DNA of 64,000 nt from JANSYA01 sp965243385 (GTDB lineage Bacteria; Spirochaetota; Leptospiria; Leptospirales; Leptonemataceae). Both the position numbers and the translations under genes were made by a program. The stretch lies in the NCBI GenBank assembly GCA_965243385.1, contig CBDEUV010000002.1, forward strand, positions 2,542,001 to 2,606,000, given 5' to 3'. Shown here piece after piece: positions 7,382 to 15,698 of the stretch. Positions within the stretch are counted from its first letter, which is position 1, and every line of letters begins with the position of its first letter. Under the pieces are notes generated by a model. The model searched no databases and was not told the origin of the DNA. It saw nothing but the letters and a program-made list of their open reading frames with translations.

Positions 7382-9106
7382 CTATAAATCATAGCCGATC
7401 TCGTCCCAGACCCGGCAGCGATCAGCGAAAGGATCCGGCGTGAGCATCTTGATTGGCTGCCCCAGGCTCAGGACCGCCCGGGTTGCGGTCTCGTAGCGCG
7501 TCCAGGCGGGCGGAGTCGGCGCCGCTTCGCGATCGTCGCTGGAATCGACGCGGCCGGGCAGTTGCGGGGGAGTTCCCGGTTTCTGGCTCGCCCCGAAATT
7601 GCTCCAGTAACCGACGAAAGCTTCGGAGAGGGTTTTTTCGTACTGAGCAAAGACGTGGCGACGATTGCCGGCGTCATAGGGATTATGAAATACGTAGGGC
7701 AGCTCGTCGCCGTGACAGACCAGGCCGTTGCAGGCGGAAACCGGGGGCCAGAAATTGATCGAAGTCGGGTAGACGAAATGATAGACGAAAGTCGGCGCGC
7801 GGGATTGATCCGCGACGAAGCGATTCGCACAGACGAAGATATAGTCGGTAATGGCGCGCGAAAGCTGGTCGCGGTTTTCTCCGAGGAGCTTTGGTTTGTA
7901 ACGCTCCTGCTCCTGGATTTTTACGAGGTTTTCGACGCCGAACATCGCCGTCAGGATACCTTCGTATTCGATCGCCGTGATCGGCAGGATCTCGTTGATC
8001 GCGTCCGCGAAAAACATACCTTCGTTTTTATTCGTACCCAGGATCATGGGCGTATCGAAGCGGCCGGCGGCGGCCGCCGCGATGGGATTCAGTTCGATTA
8101 CGTCCCCGTCGACCGTGGGGGCCCAGGGCAACGCGGTATGAAAGCCCTGCTTTAGATCGGCCAGCACCGCGCGCAGCGAGGTTTCGGCGGACTGAATTTT
8201 CGAGAGCGGCAGTTTGCGCAAACAATCCGCGCGATTCTTCGCAGAATCCTGTCCGCCGCAGCCCGCCGATTTCGCGTACGCGTCGCTGATCAGACCCGAC
8301 TGCTCTTTCGATTTATATGCCAGGGCGACGGGGTTGCTCTGCATGATCGCCGCGCGAAACAAGCCCTGACTGCCGGGCGCCGCGCTCACGTGCAAACCCA
8401 CCGACATCGCGCCCGCGCTTTCGCCGAAGATCGTAATATTCGCGGGATCGCCGCCGAACGACGCGATATTACGTTTCACCCAGCGCAACGCCAGTTGCTG
8501 ATCCAGAAAACCGTAATTGCCATTCAGACCTTCGCCCGCCAGTCGTAGAAAGCCGAGCGCGCCCACGCGATAATTCACCGCCACAACGATCGTATCGGTA
8601 TGCGCGGCGATATAGCTCCCGTTATAGACGTCGGTCTGCTGCGAGCCGGCGAGAAAGGCCCCGCCGTAAATAAAGACCATCACCGGAGTCTTTTCCGGGA
8701 CGTGGACGGGAGTCCAGATGCTGAGGTTTAAACAGTCTTCGCCCTGAGCCACATTAAGACCAAGCTGCTTTTTGTGCGGCAGATCCGGCTGCGGACAGGC
8801 GAGACCGGGGGTCGTAGCGTCGAGAATTTCGGGCTTCCAGGCCTTTTTCGGAGCGGGTGCGGTCCAGCGACTCGCGGGCGTAAGCGCTTCCGCGAAGGGA
8901 ATGCCCGTATAGGCCCACGCCTTGCGCTCGCCGGAGCCGGCCGTCACCTGAGCGCCGCGTATGATCCCTTCGGAGAGCGAGACTTCGCCTGTGACCCGCG
9001 TGCGCTCCAGATCGGGCGCAGGCGGAGCGTCTTTATCGCGACAGGCGCCCGTTAAGATAATGAATACTAAGATACAGCTGCTGAATACTAGCGTTCGAAA
9101 AGGCAT
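7382..9106 (-). CDS. Type B carboxylesterase, predicted lipoprotein
   Basis: 574-residue alpha/beta hydrolase of the carboxylesterase/p-nitrobenzyl esterase family. The catalytic serine is in FGESAGAMS, the acid is the glutamate of NKNEGMFF, and the histidine is in CHGDELPYVF. The oxyanion-hole GGAF motif (YGGAFLAGS) and paired cysteines typical of the family are present. The first 22 residues are hydrophobic and end in ILTGAC, a loose lipobox, so an outer-membrane or periplasmic lipoprotein is likely. I chose the ATG at 9106; a TTG at 9139 would add 11 residues. The natural ester substrate cannot be read from sequence. Confidence 0.85.
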   Translation of the reverse strand: MPFRTLVFSSCILVFIILTGACRDKDAPPAPDLERTRVTGEVSLSEGIIRGAQVTAGSGERKAWAYTGIPFAEALTPASRWTAPAPKKAWKPEILDATTPGLACPQPDLPHKKQLGLNVAQGEDCLNLSIWTPVHVPEKTPVMVFIYGGAFLAGSQQTDVYNGSYIAAHTDTIVVAVNYRVGALGFLRLAGEGLNGNYGFLDQQLALRWVKRNIASFGGDPANITIFGESAGAMSVGLHVSAAPGSQGLFRAAIMQSNPVALAYKSKEQSGLISDAYAKSAGCGGQDSAKNRADCLRKLPLSKIQSAETSLRAVLADLKQGFHTALPWAPTVDGDVIELNPIAAAAAGRFDTPMILGTNKNEGMFFADAINEILPITAIEYEGILTAMFGVENLVKIQEQERYKPKLLGENRDQLSRAITDYIFVCANRFVADQSRAPTFVYHFVYPTSINFWPPVSACNGLVCHGDELPYVFHNPYDAGNRRHVFAQYEKTLSEAFVGYWSNFGASQKPGTPPQLPGRVDSSDDREAAPTPPAWTRYETATRAVLSLGQPIKMLTPDPFADRCRVWDEIGYDL

Positions 9107-9190
9107 ACAGGCTCTTAAAGCCCACGCGAGAATACGCAAGCCGAAAAGAGCCGGTCACCGCGAATTTTTCGAATCACACAGCGCGATGGG

Positions 9191-9238
9191 CTAATAACTC
9201 TGCTGAATTCCAAAAGCGTCGCGTCTCCCTGAGCCGGG
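9191..9238 (-). pseudogene. 3' relic of a second copy of the adjacent gene
   Basis: Read on the minus strand, this stretch encodes PGSGRRDAFGIQQSY followed by a stop. The neighbouring intact gene ends VPGRDAFGIQQSY. The relic lies 52 bases downstream and in a different frame. Most base differences within RDAFGIQQSY are synonymous (GAC/GAT, GCT/GCA, TTT/TTC, ATT/ATC), so the copy diverged while still under protein-level selection and was then almost wholly deleted. It is not a recent slippage duplication. Confidence 0.7.
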
Positions 9239-9242
9239 ATGG

Positions 9243-10091
9243 TCAATAACTCTGCTGGATTCCGAATGCATCCCGGCCGGGAACCGGCTTGATCTCGAAG
9301 TCGCCGTAAAGCTCCAGCAGACTTTCCACAACCATCTCGGCGGTGGCCAGGCTCGTATTCAGTCCGGCACCGAGGTCGTTCGAGCCCGCGTCCATAAGAA
9401 AGCGCTTCGGCTCCCCCGCTTCATCGCTCAGACATTTGATATGACCGCCGTGAGTTGGTTTGAAGCCGTACATTTCCCGGTCGAGCTGCTTCATGGTTTC
9501 CAGGTGCGGCTTGGTCCCGATCGAATAGAACATGGGCTTGTGGCTGCCTTCGCGCGGGATAAAAGCGACGTAGGTCATATGCTTGCCGCTCTGAAGGCGG
9601 GCCATCTGGTCGCCGAAGCGGTCCAGGCGAACTTTATCATAGTCGATCTTCTCTTTAAAGCGACCGATCTTGAAGCGCTGCTGGATCGGAACGAAAACGG
9701 ATTTTAGCGAATCCTCTTTTTTCCAGGCGAGCAGCTGGTCCGGAGAAAAAGCGGTCTGGACGAATTCCAGGATCTCGTTTTGCAGGGTGGCCTGATCGCG
9801 AAACAGCGTCCAGGACTTGACGATCTCCAGGGCTTCCGCGGCCTTTTCGCCGCCGTCGAATTTCGACTTGTGAACGTAGAGCTTATCGCCGTCGGCCGGA
9901 CGAATGATGCCGGCTTCGGCCAGATACTCGCCGGCCTTCATATCGAGTACTTCGGCCATAATAAAGCCGTCGTCTTCGTCGGTAACCCGAATAAAGGCGC
10001 CCTGCTGATCCTTTTCTCCGGCGACACGCCGAACGACGTCCCCGGATGCGAGCGTTTTGTAGTCCTGAATTTCCTGCAGGTAGTCGAGCAT
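9243..10091 (-). CDS. Conserved-looking protein of unknown function
   Basis: 282-residue soluble protein without signal peptide or membrane segment; family not recognised. The N-terminal ~75 residues look beta-rich (GDVVRRVAG, GAFIRVTDEDDGFIMAEVLD, DKLYVHKSKF). The middle is helical and basic (LLAWKKEDSLKSVFVPIQQRFKIGRFKEKIDYDK). The C-terminal third contains GGHIKCLSD and LMDAGSNDLGAGLNTSLATAEMV. An AGGGGA Shine-Dalgarno lies 8 bases before the ATG. It follows the bactofilin operon on the same strand, with a weak terminator between. A decayed tail of a second copy lies directly downstream, so the gene was once a tandem pair. Confidence 0.6.
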   Translation of the reverse strand: MLDYLQEIQDYKTLASGDVVRRVAGEKDQQGAFIRVTDEDDGFIMAEVLDMKAGEYLAEAGIIRPADGDKLYVHKSKFDGGEKAAEALEIVKSWTLFRDQATLQNEILEFVQTAFSPDQLLAWKKEDSLKSVFVPIQQRFKIGRFKEKIDYDKVRLDRFGDQMARLQSGKHMTYVAFIPREGSHKPMFYSIGTKPHLETMKQLDREMYGFKPTHGGHIKCLSDEAGEPKRFLMDAGSNDLGAGLNTSLATAEMVVESLLELYGDFEIKPVPGRDAFGIQQSY

Positions 10092-10110
10092 TCACGGTCC
10101 CCTTTGAATG

Positions 10111-10128
10111 AAAACGCCGGATTCGGCG
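10111..10128 (-). terminator. Weak intrinsic terminator after bactofilin
   Basis: On the minus strand CGCCG-AATC-CGGCG is followed by four Ts: a short 5-bp stem with a short U-run. It lies ~70 bases past the bactofilin stop and ~20 bases before the next start codon. Read-through into the unknown gene at 9243-10091 is plausible. Confidence 0.4.
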
Positions 10129-10197
10129 CCAGCGTGCGTCAAGCCCCGACGGGATGATGGCAAACGAATTTCAGTTTAGCAGAGGGCGCGAAATCTG

Positions 10198-10536
10198 TCA
10201 ACGGTTGATCGTACAGCGGCCTTCGAAGACGACGCCTTCTTCGATAATCAACGAACGGGTGACCACATCGCCGTAGAGCTTGCATGTGGACAACAGCGTG
10301 ACCCGCCGCTCGGCATGGATCGAACCGCGGACCTCGCCGCCGACTACGACCACTCCGGCGCGAATATCAGTCTCGACGACGCCCGAGCGTCCGACCAGCA
10401 CTTTGCCTTCGGTGATGATGGTGCCTTTAAAATAGCCGTCGATGCGAATCAGGTCTTTGACTTTGAATTCGCCGCGAAACTCGGAACCTTCGCCGATCAG
10501 ACTATTGACAATCAGGTTCTCGGTTGTATCAGCCAT
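10198..10536 (-). CDS. Bactofilin
   Basis: 112-residue bactofilin (DUF583), a cytoskeletal right-handed beta-helix polymer that scaffolds cell-wall enzymes and shapes curvature or appendages. The repeated short strands GSEFRGEFKVKDLIRIDGYFKG, GKVLVGRSGVVETDIRAG and GEVRGSIHAERRVTLLST are typical, with short charged tails at either end. Its start lies inside the 3' end of the upstream LytM-like gene (25-base overlap), with an AGGA immediately before the ATG, so the two are translationally linked. Bactofilin-M23 pairs are known in several phyla; this pairing supports a cell-envelope morphology role. Confidence 0.9.
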   Translation of the reverse strand: MADTTENLIVNSLIGEGSEFRGEFKVKDLIRIDGYFKGTIITEGKVLVGRSGVVETDIRAGVVVVGGEVRGSIHAERRVTLLSTCKLYGDVVTRSLIIEEGVVFEGRCTINR

Positions 10537-11609
10537 AGATCCTGAAGATGATTCAGAAATGCGTGGGGGTTGTAGGCGACCGTTCCGACGTGCACTTCGT
10601 AATATAACATGGGGATAGAGGCGCGACCGCTCTTGCCGACGTAGCCGATCACTTCGCCTTTGGTCACCTCATCGCCTTTCTGCACGCGCGCGCGATCGAG
10701 GTGCGCGTAGAACGTGGCCAGGCCGTAGCGGTGCCGGATCTGAATCTGGAGGCCGTACGAGCCGTCGAAACGAACTTCGGTGACTTCGCCGGGCGCCGTC
10801 GCGTAGACTTCGGTGCCGGGCGCCGCGCCGATTTGCACGCCGCGCTGGAAAACCTCGCGACCGCGTAAGGCGTCCGCCTGCAGACCGTACGGCGTATAAA
10901 GATAACCGCGAGTCGGCCAGATGCTGGGAGTATTGCGCAGTAGATTTTGTTTTTCGCGGGTGCCGAGCTCCGCGAGAATCTTATCAGAGATTTCGACGGC
11001 TTTCGCCAGATTCTGATTATCCTGCCGCGATAGATAAATTACGCGGCGCAGTATTTCTTCAGTGAGTTCTTGATCGCAATCTTCGCCCAGTTCGCGGCAC
11101 TGATCGACCAGTTCCTTGAGCTCGCCCACCTCGGAATCGATGACGCCCTGCGCGACGCCGCCCTGGCCGAGCACGGTCGCTTCGTCGCCGTCGAGTTTTA
11201 CGTACAGCTCGGAAATGGTACTGGCGTATTCGCGCACCCGTTCGTGCAGCGGAATCATCTCTTCCGCCATCTTGACGCTCTGAATATTGAACTGGCTGTT
11301 CGTCAGCCCCATATCATAAAACTGAATATCTTCGCCGCTCTTGCCAACCAGGCTGACCATCGATACGACCAGCACCACGATCACCACGGCGGAACCCGCG
11401 AAGATGGTGTAGAGGCTCACGTGAGCGTTGAGGATCTTTTGCTCGGTGTGCGGGATGACCATGATGGTCAGGCGTTCCCGGCCCCGCTTATGTACGCGCT
11501 CCAGAAACTCCGAGAAGCGCTGCTTCCAGTCTTCCCAGCGCTCGGCCCAGCTGGTGCCGGCGGGGGCGCGCGCGCCTTTCGCCGCCACTGGAGCGGGCTC
11601 GTCCCGCAA
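10512..11609 (-). CDS. Membrane-anchored LytM/M23-like protein with degenerate active site
   Basis: At least 365 residues. A basic cytoplasmic N-terminus is followed by one membrane segment (~69-89: SLYTIFAGSAVVIVVLVVSM), a coiled-coil-like periplasmic stalk, and a C-terminal M23 fold (~245-345, GAAPGTEVYATAPGEVTEVR, YGLATFYAHLD). The zinc site appears lost: the first-motif His and Asp are Gln and Gln (FQRGVQIGA), and the final HxH is Met-Leu-Tyr (IPMLYYEV). Only the YAHLD histidine remains. It is probably a non-catalytic amidase activator or scaffold for the bactofilin. The listed start is a TTG. The frame stays open upstream and encodes a Lys/Ser/Ala-rich stretch to about 11759, where AGGA precedes ATT-CTG, so the true N-terminus may be ~50 residues longer with an unusual start codon. 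Confidence 0.8.
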   Translation of the reverse strand: MRDEPAPVAAKGARAPAGTSWAERWEDWKQRFSEFLERVHKRGRERLTIMVIPHTEQKILNAHVSLYTIFAGSAVVIVVLVVSMVSLVGKSGEDIQFYDMGLTNSQFNIQSVKMAEEMIPLHERVREYASTISELYVKLDGDEATVLGQGGVAQGVIDSEVGELKELVDQCRELGEDCDQELTEEILRRVIYLSRQDNQNLAKAVEISDKILAELGTREKQNLLRNTPSIWPTRGYLYTPYGLQADALRGREVFQRGVQIGAAPGTEVYATAPGEVTEVRFDGSYGLQIQIRHRYGLATFYAHLDRARVQKGDEVTKGEVIGYVGKSGRASIPMLYYEVHVGTVAYNPHAFLNHLQDLWLIQPRT

Positions 11610-12049
11610 GTGTTCCGCGAATTCGTCGACGGAGAGACCCGGCGCGGCTGTGCGATCCAGCTCCGAATCGTCGGTCGCCCGTCGGCCGCTGGCTCTGCCC
11701 GACCGGGCTGCGGCGCCCGACTTCGCGCTTTTGGAGGTCTTTTTTTTAGAACGTGCCAGAATGGGGTCCTGAGATACGTTTGGGAGGGGCGGCTGCGCCG
11801 TCGTACAACGGCTTCCGGTCCCGTTTTGGTCCCCGGACGCCTGATACCCGTCAATTCATTTTCGGCACGCAGAGGCCGCCCCAAAAGCCCCTTCCGAAGA
11901 CCCTTTCGCGGGCAATCCCGGGCACCGGAACGCCGCCTCATCGGGCGCGAATCGCGACGGAACGAGCCGCGATTTCATCCCCGCGGGATGCCCAGGAAAA
12001 ATTAAAAAACTATTGCCCCCGGCAGGGAACCTGGAATACGAACGACGCC

Positions 12050-14080
12050 ATGGCGGAAAAAGAAAGCGCGACACATGCCCCGTGGCAACGGGAGTTCTTC
12101 CAGAACATCGGCGAGTTCATGAAGTACGGCCTCGACGAGGTCCGCGCCAAAGAGCTGCTGATGAAATTCCTGAAGCTGTCCGGCGAGACGCCCATGCCGA
12201 AGGTCATGGACAGCTTTCGCTCGGAGGAAGCCCTCGACAAAGTCGGCGTCTATACCCAGAAGATTCCGTTCATTCGGGACTTCATGCTGCAATTCTTCGC
12301 TCCGCTGATGGGTAATTTCAAAGTCGAAGGTAAAGAGAATCTCGATCCCATTCTGAAGCTCCGCGGCAAATTTCCGATGGTCCTGATCTCGAACCATCTC
12401 AGCCACTTCGACACCGCCGCCATCTACAACCTGCTGTACCGCGAAGGCCCGGAAGCCCGGGAACTCGCCGACGCGCTGGTCTTCATCGCCGGGCGCCTGG
12501 CCTTCGAACCGGACTTCACCCGGCTGGGTCTGTACATGATCGATTCGCTTTTAGTGTGCTCGAAGCGCGATATGTCCGACAGCCCTGGTCTCGCGGACCT
12601 CATGACCCGCATTAATATGCGATCGTTTCGCCAATCGCAGCAGCTGCAAAAAGAAGGCAAGGTCATCGCCGTCTTTCCGGAGGGCACTCGCAGCCGGACC
12701 GGCAAGCTGATCAACTTCGTGGACACGGTGTATCACTACGTCGCGAATAAGATTATCATTCCGGTTTCTCTCGAAGGTACGGAAAAAGTTCTACCGCCGA
12801 ACACCTTTATGTTTAACGCGGCCCACGGAAAACTTACGATCGGCAAACCCGTCCTGGTCGGTAAATTGCCCGCGAAGCAGATGGCCGAGCTGCCGGATTT
12901 CGTCGAACGCCTGGAGTTTCCCGCGCAGGGCGACAAAAAGCAATTCGTCATCGACAACCTGGCTCTGATGATCGGCCAGAATCTGCATCGCCATCGTCAC
13001 GGCACCTATCGTAATCTATACCACGGCGACTCGACCGCCAAAAATTCCAACGAGTTGATTCAAACGCCGCAGACGCCGGTCGAAGAGATCGTCGTTGTCG
13101 GTCACTCATCGTACAGCACGACCGCAGCGGCGATTCTCGCGAACAAGAAAGTTAAGATCCGCATTCTCATCGACGAAGCCGAGAAGGCCGAGCACTTCAA
13201 CGATCGCCAGGTGGACGCGGACCATTATCCGCTGTTTAAGCTGCCGCCGAATATCGAGTTCACTTCCGATCCGGGCGTCGTGGACGACGCGACAATCATC
13301 GTGCAGGGAGTGCGCCCCTGGGAACTTGAGCTCTATTACGATAAGCTGGCGGATCGGATCCAGAAAACCGGCCGCCCGGTTATCAACATCACCAAAGGTT
13401 TTACCGGCTCGAAGCACGGCCTGATCCTCGACGATCTCGAACAGATTTACGGCATCAACCGCGATCGGCTGGCGGTGATCGCGGGGGCGAATTACCCCGA
13501 TCAAATCATGGAGCGCAAGATCTCCGGTTTCGAAGTCGCGGCGAATACGCCCGAAATGGTCGAACATCTCGCGAAGCTTTTCAGCACCGGCTATGTCTTC
13601 ACGCGTCCCGCGCTCAACCCGGACGATGTACGCGGCGTGCAACTCGGCGGCGCGCTTAAAAATATCTACGGACTGGGTATCGGCCTGCTCGATGGTTATT
13701 ATGAAATGAATCTGGGCGGCAACAGCGACAATTCGCTGTTTCATCTTTCGAATCGCATCTTCCGCGAAATGACGACGATCGGCGTAGAGCTGGGCGGCAA
13801 AGAAAGCACCTTCCAGGGATTGTCCGGCATGACCGACCTGATGATGAGTTGTTTCGGTCAGGACGCGCGGGATCGCCAGTTCGGGCACGATTTAGTCGCC
13901 GGCACCGCCGACCCGCAGCAAAAATCTTCGGGCCTGCTGGGCGTAAAATACCTGGCCGGTCTGATCAAGCTCGATCCGGAGCGGCATCCCGTCGCCTGGG
14001 CGATCCACGCGGTGGTCAGCGGACAGCTCGACGTCGAAAAAGTCATGACCGAAATGACCTATCGTCTGCGGCGCTTCTAA
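12050..14080 (+). CDS. Fused glycerol-3-phosphate acyltransferase / glycerol-3-phosphate dehydrogenase
   Basis: 676-residue fusion. Residues ~80-330 are a PlsB/PlsC-type acyltransferase with NHLSHFD (115-121, the HX4D motif) and FPEGTRSR (209-216). Residues ~345-676 resemble GpsA, with GALKNIYGLGIG carrying the catalytic lysine and the FQGLSGMTDLMMSC region. It would join DHAP reduction to G3P with acylation to lysophosphatidate, the first two steps of phospholipid synthesis. The dinucleotide loop is odd: GHSSYS replaces GxGxxG, so cofactor binding or dehydrogenase activity may be altered. The ATG at 12050 is chosen because upstream in-frame sequence is low-complexity and overlaps the divergent gene. 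A weak AGGG precedes it. Two decayed gpsA pieces lie downstream. Confidence 0.85.
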   Translation: MAEKESATHAPWQREFFQNIGEFMKYGLDEVRAKELLMKFLKLSGETPMPKVMDSFRSEEALDKVGVYTQKIPFIRDFMLQFFAPLMGNFKVEGKENLDPILKLRGKFPMVLISNHLSHFDTAAIYNLLYREGPEARELADALVFIAGRLAFEPDFTRLGLYMIDSLLVCSKRDMSDSPGLADLMTRINMRSFRQSQQLQKEGKVIAVFPEGTRSRTGKLINFVDTVYHYVANKIIIPVSLEGTEKVLPPNTFMFNAAHGKLTIGKPVLVGKLPAKQMAELPDFVERLEFPAQGDKKQFVIDNLALMIGQNLHRHRHGTYRNLYHGDSTAKNSNELIQTPQTPVEEIVVVGHSSYSTTAAAILANKKVKIRILIDEAEKAEHFNDRQVDADHYPLFKLPPNIEFTSDPGVVDDATIIVQGVRPWELELYYDKLADRIQKTGRPVINITKGFTGSKHGLILDDLEQIYGINRDRLAVIAGANYPDQIMERKISGFEVAANTPEMVEHLAKLFSTGYVFTRPALNPDDVRGVQLGGALKNIYGLGIGLLDGYYEMNLGGNSDNSLFHLSNRIFREMTTIGVELGGKESTFQGLSGMTDLMMSCFGQDARDRQFGHDLVAGTADPQQKSSGLLGVKYLAGLIKLDPERHPVAWAIHAVVSGQLDVEKVMTEMTYRLRRF

Positions 14081-14160
14081 AAGATCGAAAAAAAAATTCG
14101 ACCCGTTCACGGCAACGCTTAAGCTACGGCCGGCGAAACCTTAGAAGCCGGAGAGCAATA

Positions 14161-15282
14161 TTGATTCCACGTATGCGATCGTATATCGGACGACTGCTGG
14201 CCGGGCTCGCCGCCGCGGCATTCTGCGGCGCCCTGCCCCTCGGCGCCGAGCCGTCGTTTGATCCGGACACACCCATATTGCTGCGCCCCTTCGGCGACTC
14301 GATCACGTACGGGCTGGGCAATTTGTCCGGAGGCGGATACTGCCCGACCTTCTATCCATACAAAGGCTGTAATATCGCTCGGAAATCCGGCGGCGGCTAC
14401 CGCGCCTTCTTAACCGGAGCCGCGGTGGGCACGGGCAAAACGCAGTTTCGCACGGAAGGAAGCCAGCTCGGCAACTCGAACCTGACGCAATGGGCGACCG
14501 GCTCCAGCGCACATGACAGCTACCCCGGGTTTCGCACCGATCAGTTGCGGCCGATCAGTCAGGTATTGAGCTTCGCCGACGCGACTCTCGTTCATGCCGG
14601 CACCAACGACATGCTCCAATCGAAACCAGTCGATACAGCATTTAATTACCTGACCGAGATCGTCGGCAATCTGTTGAAGAAGAATCAAGGCGGCCATATA
14701 TTCGTCGCCCGGATCATACCCGTAACTGACGCGGCGGCGACGTTTCTCGCGAGCAAAGAGCTGCAGAAATTATGTAAATGCCCCGCCACGACGCCGGCGA
14801 AAGTCAACGCCGCGATCACCGCGTACAATCAGCGCATCAGCGCGGATTTGATCGATCAACTAAAGCCAGCCCAGCCATCGGCGGCCGAACGCGTTACGAT
14901 CGTCGACATGAGCGCGCTGCTCAATTCCGCCTCGGACTACTCGGACGGAGTGCATCCGAATATCCGCGGCTATTGTAAGATGAGCTACACGTGGACCGTG
15001 TCCATTTACCCCGCGCTGAAGCCTCCGCCTTCTCCGAACGGAATACCTGCTCCCCCGCCCACTCCCTGCGATTTTTTCTCAGTCGCCCAGCTGGAGTCGA
15101 TGCAGGAGGGTCGCTTCCCTGCGCTCGACGACGAGGCGTCTGCCTGGCCGATCCAGCCGCCCCCGGGATATTCTCCGCCGCCCGGCGGCGGCCCGATGTC
15201 CTTCGAGACCTTCATGCGCATGATGTCACAACCGAAGAATGGAAATCCCGGCCGGGTTCGCGAACGCACGCGCCAACGCTGA
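14161..15282 (+). CDS. Secreted SGNH/GDSL-type hydrolase
   Basis: 373-residue predicted esterase or lipase of the SGNH superfamily. Block I is FGDSITYG with the serine, block III HAGTND, and block V DGVHPN with the Asp and His of the triad. A signal peptide spans ~5-30 (RSYIGRLLAGLAAAAFCGAL). The C-terminal ~90 residues are proline-rich with an unrecognised tail. The TTG at 14161 is preferred because GGAG lies 7 bases upstream; the ATG at 14173 would be 19 bases from it. It probably acts on ester or acyl groups of lipid or polysaccharide in the envelope or medium. It sits 80 bases after the acyltransferase fusion on the same strand. Confidence 0.8.
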   Translation: MIPRMRSYIGRLLAGLAAAAFCGALPLGAEPSFDPDTPILLRPFGDSITYGLGNLSGGGYCPTFYPYKGCNIARKSGGGYRAFLTGAAVGTGKTQFRTEGSQLGNSNLTQWATGSSAHDSYPGFRTDQLRPISQVLSFADATLVHAGTNDMLQSKPVDTAFNYLTEIVGNLLKKNQGGHIFVARIIPVTDAAATFLASKELQKLCKCPATTPAKVNAAITAYNQRISADLIDQLKPAQPSAAERVTIVDMSALLNSASDYSDGVHPNIRGYCKMSYTWTVSIYPALKPPPSPNGIPAPPPTPCDFFSVAQLESMQEGRFPALDDEASAWPIQPPPGYSPPPGGGPMSFETFMRMMSQPKNGNPGRVRERTRQR

Positions 15283-15324
15283 CTCCGGTAATCGAAGGCT
15301 GGTCGCATCGCGCCTGCATGCGCT

Positions 15325-15462
15325 ATGAATATCGACCTGTTCGATGCTTCCTGCGAAATAAACCCGGGCGGCGAAGAAAGTAGCTTCCAGGGATTGCCCG
15401 GCATGATTGCGGCCTGTACCCACCGCAAGCCGCGGTACCACCACGTAGAACGCGCCAATTAA
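15325..15462 (+). pseudogene. Fragment of a second gpsA (late region)
   Basis: A 45-codon frame containing GGEESSFQGLPGMIAACTHR, matching GGKESTFQGLSGMTDLMMSC of the GpsA domain in the upstream fusion gene. At the DNA level 37 of 41 bases match between 15366-15406 and 13792-13832. Downstream residues (PRYHHVE) still resemble the family RxxxxG region, with a 3-residue deletion. It has no start-to-end domain and is a relic, lying in the 383-base gap between the hydrolase and the first repeat lipoprotein. Confidence 0.65.
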
Positions 15463-15471
15463 TAATTTTTA

Positions 15472-15499
15472 TTGACTATACGCTTTACGTAAGAATATT
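15472..15499 (+). promoter_or_regulatory. Candidate sigma70 promoter for first repeat lipoprotein
   Basis: TTGACT (15472-15477), a 16-base spacer and AATATT (15494-15499) in an AT-rich island within otherwise GC-rich sequence. It lies ~200 bases before the start at 15699. The rest of the 15463-15698 gap holds no gene I can support. Confidence 0.4.
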
Positions 15500-15698
15500 T
15501 CTCCACCAAAAGGCAAGGACACTTGCGCGCCCCGCCTTCGTTCGGCGATCAAATTCGAATTTGAAGAATTACGGTTCTGCCGTCGAAGCAATCTGCTCTT
15601 TCGCCATCCTGTACAGTATTCGCATTCACTGTGTTATATGATCTTCGCACTCGCCCACGCAGGCAATGCGCGCCCGGGCAAAGACTGCGGATCTGAAT

